NCBI GenBank assembly: GCA_035628505.1
Contig: DASPJR010000184.1
Span: 1-64,000, forward strand
DNA length: 64,000 nt
Direction: 5' to 3'
Source: DASPJR01 sp035628505
GTDB taxonomy: Bacteria > Planctomycetota > SZUA-567 > H5-PLA8
Of the stretch, positions 25,632-33,880 are shown in pieces; position 1 is the stretch's first letter, and every line of letters begins with the position of its first letter. Both the position numbers and the translations under genes were made by a program. Below the pieces are notes generated by a model that was not told the DNA's origin, made no database searches, and saw only the letters and a list, made by a program, of their open reading frames with translations.

Positions 25632-26717
25632 TTACCGTCGCGCCGTGAACAGCGCCGCTTCGTTCTGCGTCTGCAGAGGAATGTAAATTTCCTGCGGCGC
25701 CTGGCCGTTCTGACGGCGCTCGATCTCGGCGACAGCGGACTCGACAACTTTGCGGATGTCGATGCCGATGCGGATCAGCGGGAACGGGCTGGGCAGCGGC
25801 CAGGGAAAGTTCGTGTGCGCCACGACCAGGCAGTCGCCGGGAACAGCGCAGCCGGCGCGGAGCATCCCCGACATGGCGCTCTCGATATGGTTATCGTCGT
25901 AAATAACGAGCGCATCCGGCCGCTGCGCGCCGCCGATAATGGCCTCAACCGCATGCGCGGCCCATAGCCTGCCTTCGCGCGAATGCGGCGCGTACTGGCA
26001 CCAGCGCGGCTGCGTCTCAAGTCCGTAGCGCTGCGCCGTCGCCTGAAACTTAGCCACATGCTGGCGCGGGTCTTCCCACGGCGTGATCAGCCCCACCCGT
26101 TTGCGCCCGGCAGCCGCGACTTCTTTCAGCGCCTTATCCATGAAGCGGTCGGTTCCGAACACCACCAGCGACAGGCCTGAAGCGCCATCCTGCTTTGAGC
26201 CCACAGCGACCAGCGGCGTGTGTTTCTGCTGAACCAGCGGTGAATCGAGCAGGAACGCGGGCAGATTTGAAAAGAACACGCCGGCCAGGCGCTGCGCTTC
26301 GATGTCCTCGCGCAGGCGGTCCATGTCGGGGCTCATGGGACGGTCGATGCCGTAATAAAATTTGGCCTCGCGCCCGGGTGATGCGAAAAGCTTCTGCGCT
26401 TCTGCTTCGAGCACGCGCCAGTAATGCACCCATTCGTCGCGCGCGCTGGCGGGGCCGTTGATCACGAAGCCGAAGTTGCGCGTAAACGGTGGAGCGTCCG
26501 CGGCGAACGTTCCGTCTCGGCCGCGCGAACAGACGAAGCCCTCACGGATGAGCTCGTCAATCACGCGCTGCAGCGTCATCGGGCTGATCTTCAGGCTCTT
26601 GATGAGTTCCGTGCGCGTGGGCAGGCGCGAGCCCGGCCGCCAGCGGCCGCTGCGCAGCCGCGACTTGAGCGCAGTGAGCACGCGACGGCTCTTTAATTCT
26701 TCATCAGTACGCTCCAT
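25632..26717 (-). CDS. GntR-HTH / LacI-type sugar-binding hybrid transcriptional regulator
   Basis: 361 residues from ATG 26717. The N-terminal winged HTH is GntR-like: 'LRSGRWRPGSRLPTRTELIKSL', 'SPMTLQRVIDELIREGFVCSRGRDGTF'. Residues ~80-360 form a periplasmic-binding-protein-like effector domain ('FGFVINGP', 'KRVGLITPWED', 'DALVIYDDNHIESAMSG', 'IRIGIDIRKVVESAVAEIE'), as in AraR/LacI-type regulators in PVC bacteria. It is divergent from the large secreted propeller gene. The palindrome at 26780-26796 between them is a good operator candidate, and a GTGTA half-site overlaps its own start codon, suggesting autoregulation. A mono- or disaccharide effector is likely. No clear Shine-Dalgarno. Confidence 0.88.
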   Translation of the reverse strand: MERTDEELKSRRVLTALKSRLRSGRWRPGSRLPTRTELIKSLKISPMTLQRVIDELIREGFVCSRGRDGTFAADAPPFTRNFGFVINGPASARDEWVHYWRVLEAEAQKLFASPGREAKFYYGIDRPMSPDMDRLREDIEAQRLAGVFFSNLPAFLLDSPLVQQKHTPLVAVGSKQDGASGLSLVVFGTDRFMDKALKEVAAAGRKRVGLITPWEDPRQHVAKFQATAQRYGLETQPRWCQYAPHSREGRLWAAHAVEAIIGGAQRPDALVIYDDNHIESAMSGMLRAGCAVPGDCLVVAHTNFPWPLPSPFPLIRIGIDIRKVVESAVAEIERRQNGQAPQEIYIPLQTQNEAALFTARR

Positions 26718-26779
26718 GTGTACTGACTATGCCGCAGCTCTCGAAAAACGCTAATATTTCCGGATTTTTTGCGACATTG

Positions 26780-26796
26780 ATACACTACATGTGTAT
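26780..26796. promoter_or_regulatory. Candidate operator: ATACAC-TACAT-GTGTAT palindrome
   Basis: A perfect 6-bp inverted repeat with a 5-base spacer lies in the 109-base divergent interval between the GntR/LacI-type regulator and the secreted propeller gene, 31 bases upstream of the latter's start. Placement and symmetry suit a dimeric regulator site. Related text (CATGTGTAC) occurs over the regulator's start codon. Confidence 0.5.
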
Positions 26797-26826
26797 TGAA
26801 CAGGTGTGATGAGGAGGTTACCTGGG

Positions 26827-29800
26827 ATGCGAACACCTTTGCTGGCAATGACATTCGTTGTGACGTTCTGTTTCAGAGCGCTTTGCGCAGAAGCGACCGG
26901 CGTCTCTGTCTCGTACACGCTTCCAGCCGATGGGCCACTTCCAGCCACCTACCTGGTGACGCTGGCGGTGACCGATCCGAAGAATCCGGACTGGATCGTG
27001 TCACAGTTTGTGAGCGGCGCGGCGCGGACGGTCACTGCCGAAAACAAAGGGAAGTTCACCGAAATCTGGAACGGCCTCGACGATAATCACATGCCCGTTC
27101 CTCCTGGCGAGTACGGCCTGAAAGGAATTTTTTCGCCGGCAAAGAAGTGGGCGGTCGATAACGAGTGGCACGCCGTGACGCCGCAGTTCGTCACCGGCGC
27201 TTCGTCGTTCATGCCGCCTAGAGAACTCGCCAGCAAACCCGAACCTTTTCACGGAGACCCGTGCGGGGCGCCGCTGATGGATGTGGCCGTCGGGCGAAAC
27301 GGCATCGCCGTGTTCTACTATCAGTATCTTGAGAACGGCCTGAACAATCCGATGTTCGATCTGAATAAGCCGGGCGCGAGCTACGAACAGTTCGTCCGCG
27401 CGTTCAATTCGGGCGGCGCCGGCGGCGGTCCGTGCGTCACGACCGATGGCGAAACCGTCTGGGCGTTCTCAACCGACGGTGGACCGAAATTCGTTTACCG
27501 CGCCGACGGCAAATCGTTCGGCGTGAGCCACGGCGCCAATCGCGCCAATTCCTATCTGCCCAAGGGCTGGGTCACCGCAATGGCCTGCTGGCGCGAGGCG
27601 GAAGCGCCGTTCGTTTATGTCGCGCAGCGCGGCGCGATCGTGAAAGAAGACGGGCGCCGGCACGACAAATTTTATGAAAGCAAAACCGAGCTGGTCAACA
27701 CGATCACCGTTCACGATGGCGCGAATGGAAAAGTTCTTGCCGAGGTGCCGGTCAAGAACCCGCAGGCGCTCGCGGTGCTGAAGAACACGCTGTTTGCGCT
27801 CGCGCAGGACGGCGAAAACTTTCAGGTGCTCTCCACGGAGATTAAGGCCGGCATTCCTGCCGCCGAGTGGAAGAACGAGTTTAATGTTCCGCCATCGATC
27901 CGACCCGCCGACCTGGAGATTGACAGCCGCGGCCGCTTTTACCTCAGCGATTCTCAGGCAAACAAAGTTTACCAGCTCAGCCGCGACGGAAAGATCACGC
28001 TCACGTATGGAAAGCTTAGTGCGCAGAAGCCGGGCGCATACGACCGCGAAACGTTCATCGCGCCCGCAAAGCTTGCGACGTGGACCGACAAGGACGGCAA
28101 TGACCGGCTGATCGTTGTTGAAAAATCCGGCCCCAACCGCGTAAGTGAATGGAGCGCGGACGGAAAGCTGCTGCGCGAATTTCTTTCGCTGCAGACCAAG
28201 TGCAACGACGGATACGGAATCGATCCGGAGAATGCACAGCATGTTTACATTCCCGGCCACGATGGCTGGCTGACGCGTTTTGTCGTCGATTACACAAAAG
28301 CCGAGTGGCGCGTTGACGCCGTGTGGCCGAACGTCGGCAACGATCCGCACGTGCCCGAGTTCCGCAAGCCGGCGGCGATTCGCGTCAACAACCGTTTGTA
28401 TCTCGCCAGCGGACGCGACGCGGCTGTGTACCGCATCGATGGCGATCGCTGCGTGTTTTCGGCGGCTGTGCTGCAGAGAGAAAACAAGGAACTCGCATTC
28501 TGGAACGATGCCAATGGCAACGGCGCCGTTGATGAAGCGGAGATCCGTCCGGCTCCGCCGGGGCCTGCGGTCGTGTTCTCGTATCACGGGCAGAATTTCG
28601 GCGACGATCTTTCGTACCTGGTCGTCGAGCAGGGCGGAAAGTCCGTCTGGCGGCTGGGGCCGGCGGAGTTCGATGCGCATGGCAATCCCGTGTTCAGGGA
28701 ATGGCAGAAGCTGTTCACGGATCCCATTTTTGAAGCGCGCGCCGCCGGCAAGGCGGATGCGATTCATGGCGGAAACGAACTGGCCAATGCATTCACCAGC
28801 GACTGGTGCCACGCCGACGGCCTGCCGCAGGAAGGCTACGTCGTGGGCGCACGCGGCGGAAAGAACTTCAGCGCCAATGACGGCTCGCAATTTAAACTTT
28901 CTTTCTACGCGCCCGATGGAAAAGGCGGCTACCGCCTGAAATGGCGCACCGGCCGCGCGGCGCTGCAGAATCTCGCGGCGCCGGGTGAAATTTATGGCGG
29001 CATGCGGCTGCAGAAGCCGATTAACGGCCTGATCAGCCTCATCGACCAGACGCGCTGCGGCATCCTGCTTTACACAACCGACGGTCTGTATGTCGACACG
29101 GTTTTTCCGGACGGCCGCAAATTCAATCCGCAGGCCATCGGCATGTATTCGCTGCCGGGAGAATTTTTCGCCGGCTCAATTTTTGAAAATAAGGCAACGG
29201 GCAAAGTCTGCTTCGCGCTCGGCAAATACACTCCGATTCTTTTCGAAGCGCAGGGCTGGTCGCTCACCGAAAATCCCGTGCGGGCCATTAAAACGTTGCC
29301 GCCCAGCGTCAGCATCTCGGCGTCGGAGATCAGCAGCGCGCCTGAGATGGCGCTGGTGCTTCGCGGCGGCGCGGGTGTGGCGAAGGTCGCGCGTTTCACT
29401 CCGGCAGTCGGCGGCGCAAAAGCGACGACGTCGCTCGAAGGCTGGGAATCCTGCAGCGCGGTGCGCTTCCAGTCGGACGAAAAACAGAGCGTCGAAGTGC
29501 GCTGCAAGTACGATCCAGACCATCTGTACCTGCGCTGGCACGCACGCCTGGCGGGGAAGTTTCAGGCCAAACCCGCTGCGGCAATGGAACGCCTCTTCAC
29601 GCACGACCGCCTCGCCGACACGCTGAGTTTTTATATTCAGGGCAACGAGAAAGCGCCGACGGCGAAATCAACCAACGGGCGTCCCGGTGATGTCCGCTTT
29701 GTTTTCAGCCTCGTCGCCAGAGACGGCGCGGTGAAGCCGGTGTGCGTGGGCATGTATCCCGAATGGAAAGGCGCGGGGCCCGCGCAGCCGCAGGTCTTCC

Positions 29801-30723
29801 GCACGCCCGTCGGTGAAGCAACGTTCGCTCACGTGGGTGTGCTCAGCGAGGTTCAGCTTGAGCATGCCATCGACAAAGATGAGAAGGGCTTTGTGATCAG
29901 CGCGGTGATTCCGCGCAGCGCGATTCCACATCTGCAGCGCAAGTTCGGAGGCGATTTGCGGACGATGATCAACTTCGAAGCGACTTTTGGCGGGCACAAC
30001 AAATTCTGGTGGGCCAACAGCGACGGCTCGGCCAGCCATGAAACGTACGACGAACCGTCCGAAGCGCGGCTCTATCCAGGATCCTGGGCGCCGGTGCAGT
30101 TCGAGGGCATTGATGGCGGCCTGATCGTGCGCAACTGGACGATCTGCGGGCCGTTCGGCGGGCCGGGCGCGGAGAAGTTCAAGGACGATCCGAATGGAAT
30201 TTTTCCGGGCACGAATAAAAATTTCAAAGACGTTGTGGCCGATTTCTGCAAGAGCGCGATCTATCCGCCTGACAAAGGCCCGATCGATTTCAATGCACGC
30301 TACTCGGGCGAGATGATCCAGGGCTACTGGAAGCCGATGGACGGCATCAAGTGGCGCGGCGCGAGCGTCGCCGAGCTCGATTCGCGCGTGATTCTCGGCT
30401 CCTCATCGCAAGTCTGGTACGGCGCCACGTGGATCTACGTGCCTGAAGATCTCTCGCTCGAAGTGGATTTCCACGGCCACCCGATGACGACGCTGAGCTG
30501 GACGCTCAATGGCCAGCCGCTGAAGGTCGGCAAGATGAAAGAGGCCGGCTCGCTGCACCGCATGAGCGCGCGCGAGAGCGTCGCGTTCAAGAAGGGCTGG
30601 AACCAGATCGTGTTCCGCGGCTTCTGCGTCGGCTACCCGCCCTTCCGCGCTGGCGTGACGCTGGCCGGCCCTGCCGAGAGCCTGTGGAAAGTGAATCTCT
30701 CCGGCGCACCGAAAACGGAATGA
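26827..30723 (+). CDS. Very large secreted beta-propeller protein with FlgD-Ig-like and CBM9-like domains
   Basis: The start is ATG 26827, eight bases after GAGGAGGT; earlier start codons at 26806/26809 overlap that site. 1298 residues with signal peptide 'LLAMTFVVTFCFRALCAEA'. Domain order: an Ig-like FlgD-type domain (~25-110, 'WNGLDDNHMPVPPGEYGLKG'); a long propeller with NHL-like blades ('DLEIDSRGRFYLSDSQANKVYQLSRDG') to ~850; then a CBM9-like sandwich (~890-1085, 'DTLSFYIQGNE', 'AVIPRSAIPHL', 'NFEATFGGHNKFWWANSDG'). A C-terminal module with 'NWTICGPFGGPG' and 'WNQIVFRGF' resembles GH-accessory jelly rolls. Probably an exported carbohydrate-binding or degrading protein controlled by the adjacent regulator. 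No catalytic site recognised. Confidence 0.8.
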   Translation: MRTPLLAMTFVVTFCFRALCAEATGVSVSYTLPADGPLPATYLVTLAVTDPKNPDWIVSQFVSGAARTVTAENKGKFTEIWNGLDDNHMPVPPGEYGLKGIFSPAKKWAVDNEWHAVTPQFVTGASSFMPPRELASKPEPFHGDPCGAPLMDVAVGRNGIAVFYYQYLENGLNNPMFDLNKPGASYEQFVRAFNSGGAGGGPCVTTDGETVWAFSTDGGPKFVYRADGKSFGVSHGANRANSYLPKGWVTAMACWREAEAPFVYVAQRGAIVKEDGRRHDKFYESKTELVNTITVHDGANGKVLAEVPVKNPQALAVLKNTLFALAQDGENFQVLSTEIKAGIPAAEWKNEFNVPPSIRPADLEIDSRGRFYLSDSQANKVYQLSRDGKITLTYGKLSAQKPGAYDRETFIAPAKLATWTDKDGNDRLIVVEKSGPNRVSEWSADGKLLREFLSLQTKCNDGYGIDPENAQHVYIPGHDGWLTRFVVDYTKAEWRVDAVWPNVGNDPHVPEFRKPAAIRVNNRLYLASGRDAAVYRIDGDRCVFSAAVLQRENKELAFWNDANGNGAVDEAEIRPAPPGPAVVFSYHGQNFGDDLSYLVVEQGGKSVWRLGPAEFDAHGNPVFREWQKLFTDPIFEARAAGKADAIHGGNELANAFTSDWCHADGLPQEGYVVGARGGKNFSANDGSQFKLSFYAPDGKGGYRLKWRTGRAALQNLAAPGEIYGGMRLQKPINGLISLIDQTRCGILLYTTDGLYVDTVFPDGRKFNPQAIGMYSLPGEFFAGSIFENKATGKVCFALGKYTPILFEAQGWSLTENPVRAIKTLPPSVSISASEISSAPEMALVLRGGAGVAKVARFTPAVGGAKATTSLEGWESCSAVRFQSDEKQSVEVRCKYDPDHLYLRWHARLAGKFQAKPAAAMERLFTHDRLADTLSFYIQGNEKAPTAKSTNGRPGDVRFVFSLVARDGAVKPVCVGMYPEWKGAGPAQPQVFRTPVGEATFAHVGVLSEVQLEHAIDKDEKGFVISAVIPRSAIPHLQRKFGGDLRTMINFEATFGGHNKFWWANSDGSASHETYDEPSEARLYPGSWAPVQFEGIDGGLIVRNWTICGPFGGPGAEKFKDDPNGIFPGTNKNFKDVVADFCKSAIYPPDKGPIDFNARYSGEMIQGYWKPMDGIKWRGASVAELDSRVILGSSSQVWYGATWIYVPEDLSLEVDFHGHPMTTLSWTLNGQPLKVGKMKEAGSLHRMSARESVAFKKGWNQIVFRGFCVGYPPFRAGVTLAGPAESLWKVNLSGAPKTE

Positions 30724-30729
30724 GCCTTT

Positions 30730-30796
30730 GGGTGGGCTCGGACGAAGTCCGGGTCGCTCAGTGCCTTCGGCACCCGGACTGACGTCCGGGCCACCC
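30730..30796. repeat. Palindromic intergenic repeat in a convergent junction
   Basis: GGGTGG...CCACCC arms of about 24 bases (GGACGAAGTCCGGG against CCCGGACTGACGTCC) enclose a small GTGCC-TTC-GGCAC hairpin. It fills the space between convergent genes ending at 30723 and 30816 and could act as a bidirectional terminator. A fragment with the same GGGTGGGCTC lead recurs at about 36517. Confidence 0.6.
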
Positions 30797-30815
30797 CTTC
30801 TCCTGTCCGCATCCC

Positions 30816-31601
30816 TCACTTCAACTCAACCAGAATGCGGAAGCCTATCTTCGAGGTCTTGAACGATTCGGGAGCAAGCGCGCGTGAGCCGGTGCGGCAG
30901 GCGACGGGTTCATCCAGCCACGAGCCGCCACGCGAGACGCGAATGCTCTCCTCGCCATCTCTCGCGGCTGGAATCACATCGGCGCACCACTCGGCGACGT
31001 TGCCGAGCGTGTCGTACAGGCCCCACGCGTTCGGCGCTTTCTTGCCAACCGGGTGCGTTTTGTCGCAATTGCCTTTGAACCACGCGAGCTGATCTAAAAT
31101 GTTGTCGCCCGTGCCGGCGTAATACGCGCCGCTGCTGCCGGCGCGGCAGGCGTATTCCCATTCCATTTCGGTCGGCAGCCGAACCCTTTTTCCGCTCTGC
31201 TCGCTTAATTTTGTGCAGAACGCCACCGCGTCGGCCCACTTCATCTGTTCGACAGGCGAATCGGCCGCAGCGAAGGTGCTGGGATTGGTGTCCATCACGA
31301 TCGCGTACTGCGCCTGGGTGATTTCATGCCGCGACATATAAAATGGTTTTTCGATCGTCACCGTCGTATCAGGCTGATCCTTGCGTGGCCGGGGCGTGAA
31401 TGTTCCGGCAGGAATCAGCGCGAGCTGAATCTTGACTCCGGCGGGCGTCGCAAGAGTCGTCTCCACCGGCACGCCGAGCTGCGTGGCGGCACTCGTCTGC
31501 CTGGGGTCGAACGCAAAGCCCTGTGGCGAACTCGATCCGCACCCGGCGAAGAGTAATAGAAGGAGCGCTGCAGAAACTGCGGTCTTCACAAGCGCGGCCA
31601 T
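30816..31601 (-). CDS. SUMF1/FGE-fold lipoprotein
   Basis: The start is ATG 31601, with GGAG about ten bases upstream. 261 residues. The lipobox LFAGC places the lipidated Cys at residue 21. The body is a formylglycine-generating-enzyme-sulfatase domain: 'MSRHEITQAQYAIVMDTNPS', 'PVEQMKWADAVAFCTKLS', 'RLPTEMEWEYACRAG', 'DTLGNVAEWCAD' and 'VSRGGSWLDEPVACRTGSR'. True FGEs carry two catalytic Cys in the 'W-L-C-H...C-R' segment. Here the first is Asp, so oxidase activity is unlikely; many lipoproteins of this fold are binding or structural proteins. The neighbouring phosphatase-fold protein lacks a CxPxR target, which also argues against a modifying role. Confidence 0.85.
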   Translation of the reverse strand: MAALVKTAVSAALLLLLFAGCGSSSPQGFAFDPRQTSAATQLGVPVETTLATPAGVKIQLALIPAGTFTPRPRKDQPDTTVTIEKPFYMSRHEITQAQYAIVMDTNPSTFAAADSPVEQMKWADAVAFCTKLSEQSGKRVRLPTEMEWEYACRAGSSGAYYAGTGDNILDQLAWFKGNCDKTHPVGKKAPNAWGLYDTLGNVAEWCADVIPAARDGEESIRVSRGGSWLDEPVACRTGSRALAPESFKTSKIGFRILVELK

Positions 31602-31754
31602 GGGTAGAGCTCCACTGAAACGATCATCAGGGAGCGAACGGCTCCGTTGACGCTGCTCGATCAGCACTGAATCTGGACTGGCGCGGCGGCGTGCTGAAAC
31701 TTAATTTCGCTGCTGCAAACAGGCTCCTGTCCAGCGCCTTGGATATCTACACGG

Positions 31755-33764
31755 GTGATCAAGAAATATCTAGATTGTTTCAGGCAGCAGTTCAGCGACC
31801 TGCCGCTCTTTGCGCTGCTGAGCCTCTGCTGCGTCGCCGCCGGGATTGCTCTGGCCAAATGGCTCGCCATTGTGCATGCATTCGAAGGCAGCGGCCTCGG
31901 CGAGCGCCTGGCGGCGTTCCCGGTGGCGCTCTCGCTGGATCTGTGCATCCTGGCCGGCGCGGCGATCCCCGTTCTGCTTCTGCGCCGCGTTACGATCTCT
32001 TCCACAGCCGCTCGCCGTGTTCTGATTGCCGGCATTTATCTGCTGCTGGTGCTCTGGCTGCTGCTCACGTTTATCAGCCTGGAGATTTATAAATCGCTGG
32101 GCTCGCCGCTGAAGTACCACATCCTGGTCGTTTCGCCGAAGCTGGCGAAGTATCTGCTCCAGCCTGGCCTCACCGGAAAAAGTGCGTCTGATTTCATCGG
32201 GTTTGCGTTCGTCGTCTGCGCAATCGCCATTCCGCCGCTCTTCTTTGAGCGGCTTCGAAGCGTGCTGGTGCTGAACGAACGCTGGCGAGCCTCGGCGTGG
32301 GCGTTAGTGCTGATTCTGCTCGGCGCAGGCGGCGCACTGGCGCTGCTGCCGGCACGAGGTTTTCGCGAGATGGCTCTGCGCAACATGACCGTGCTGCAGA
32401 TTTTCATTCCGGATGATCCATCACTGCGCAACCAGATCGCGCCGCCCTCGCCTGCTGAAATCGCGACGCTGAAAGAACTCTGCACGCCGGCGGTCCACGA
32501 GGACGCTGCGCGGCGCTTTTCGAGCCTGCCGCGGAAGAAATACAATATCATCGTCTGGGCCTGGGAATCGGTGGGCGAGCGCTATCTAAAGTCGCATCAT
32601 CCGCTCGGCCAGGCGCAGACACCCAATCTCGACCGCATCGCCGCGGCCGGCGCGGTGCGCTTTTCGAAGTGCTACGTCGAATCGCCGCTCTCGATTCAAT
32701 CCGGCTGGTCGCTGCTGACGGGCTGCTCGCCGCCGGCGCGGCCGATTGTGTTCCTGAAAGGCGAACGCTACCCCGAGCAGCACGGCTACCTGCCGAAAGT
32801 TTTAAAAGAGGCCGGCTACCGTTCGGTGCAGCTCAACGGAGCCGATACGAACATCTGGAACATGGTCAAGCTGCTGAAGGTGGCCGGCTACGACTTGTTT
32901 GAAGACTGCAACCAGTTGCCGAAGGGCGATCGTGCAGCGCGCTATGGCTGGGGCGCGGAAGATGAGATTCTGACTAAGCGCTTCTGGGAATGGGTTGACG
33001 CCGGCCCGAAGGAACAGCCGTTCTTTGCGGTGCTGTGGAATGTCGAGACGCATCATCCCTATGTGTTTAAGAACATGCCCGCAAGCCTCGCCAGCGCCAC
33101 GCAGCTGATGCAGTACAACAAAGCGATCGAGCACACCGACGCGGTGATCGGGCAGCTTTACGACGAACTCGTCCGCCGCAAGCTTGATGAAAATACAATC
33201 CTCGTCATCGCCGGAGACCATGGTGAAGGCCTGGGCCGGCCGCCGCGTCCGTTCGACCGCGCACACTCGATGCTGGTCTACGAAGACGACATTCACGTGC
33301 CGATGCTGTTCTGCCATCCTGCCTTAAAGAAGGACGGCGGCGTAGTAGACCACCTTTGCCTGTTCACCGATCTGAATCCGACGCTGCTGGATCTGGTCAG
33401 CTGCAACGTGCCGGCTGGGATTGAGGGGCGGTCGCTGGCCAGGCCGTATGAATCGCGCCCGCTCTTCTCGCGCTCGATTACCTGGTGGCCGCTGAGTGTC
33501 CGCGCCGGCAGGTACAAGGTCATTCTCAACAGCCCCGAAGCGCTGCCGGAACTTTATGACATCGAAGCCGATCCCACTGAGTCCGAAGATATTGCCGGAA
33601 GGCAGATCGATATCGCCAATGCGCTGACGGCATCGATGCTGCGCATGTCGGCCGAGCGCATGAAAAAAGATTTCACGTTTGAATACGGTTTTTCATTTAT
33701 TCCGTCACAGCAGAGCGGAAATGCGCCGACCGCCGTAGATATCCTTAAACCCGCACAGAAATGA
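31755..33764 (+). CDS. Membrane-anchored alkaline-phosphatase/sulfatase superfamily protein (LtaS-like)
   Basis: 669 residues from GTG 31755 (weak ribosome site; start uncertain). About five membrane helices fill residues ~15-205 ('LFALLSLCCVAAGIALAKWL', 'VLIAGIYLLLVLWLLLTF', 'ALVLILLGAGGALALL'). The extracytoplasmic domain starts near 260 ('YNIIVWAWESVG', metal-binding Glu). It continues with 'TPNLDRIAAAGAVRFSKCY', a probable Ser nucleophile in 'PLSIQSGWSLLTG', 'FAVLWNVETHHPY' and metal ligands in 'IAGDHGEGLGRP'. The architecture matches LtaS/OpgB-type phosphotransferases and hydrolases; the sulfatase CxPxR signature is absent. It probably modifies an envelope glycan or lipid. Divergent from the FGE-fold lipoprotein (153 bases). 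Confidence 0.8.
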   Translation: MIKKYLDCFRQQFSDLPLFALLSLCCVAAGIALAKWLAIVHAFEGSGLGERLAAFPVALSLDLCILAGAAIPVLLLRRVTISSTAARRVLIAGIYLLLVLWLLLTFISLEIYKSLGSPLKYHILVVSPKLAKYLLQPGLTGKSASDFIGFAFVVCAIAIPPLFFERLRSVLVLNERWRASAWALVLILLGAGGALALLPARGFREMALRNMTVLQIFIPDDPSLRNQIAPPSPAEIATLKELCTPAVHEDAARRFSSLPRKKYNIIVWAWESVGERYLKSHHPLGQAQTPNLDRIAAAGAVRFSKCYVESPLSIQSGWSLLTGCSPPARPIVFLKGERYPEQHGYLPKVLKEAGYRSVQLNGADTNIWNMVKLLKVAGYDLFEDCNQLPKGDRAARYGWGAEDEILTKRFWEWVDAGPKEQPFFAVLWNVETHHPYVFKNMPASLASATQLMQYNKAIEHTDAVIGQLYDELVRRKLDENTILVIAGDHGEGLGRPPRPFDRAHSMLVYEDDIHVPMLFCHPALKKDGGVVDHLCLFTDLNPTLLDLVSCNVPAGIEGRSLARPYESRPLFSRSITWWPLSVRAGRYKVILNSPEALPELYDIEADPTESEDIAGRQIDIANALTASMLRMSAERMKKDFTFEYGFSFIPSQQSGNAPTAVDILKPAQK

Positions 33765-33880
33765 GACCTGCACTGTTTCTATGAAGCTGCGGCCCTGCTG
33801 AGACCGATAACAGGCTGTACGCCGAACTTGTCCTCGCCCAAAACACGGTGTACACTGCCCTGTTGAAAGGACTAACAAGG

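Noticed and set aside
30816..31601. Formylglycine-generating enzyme for sulfatase maturation
   Set aside because: The first catalytic Cys position is Asp and no CxPxR sulfatase is nearby.
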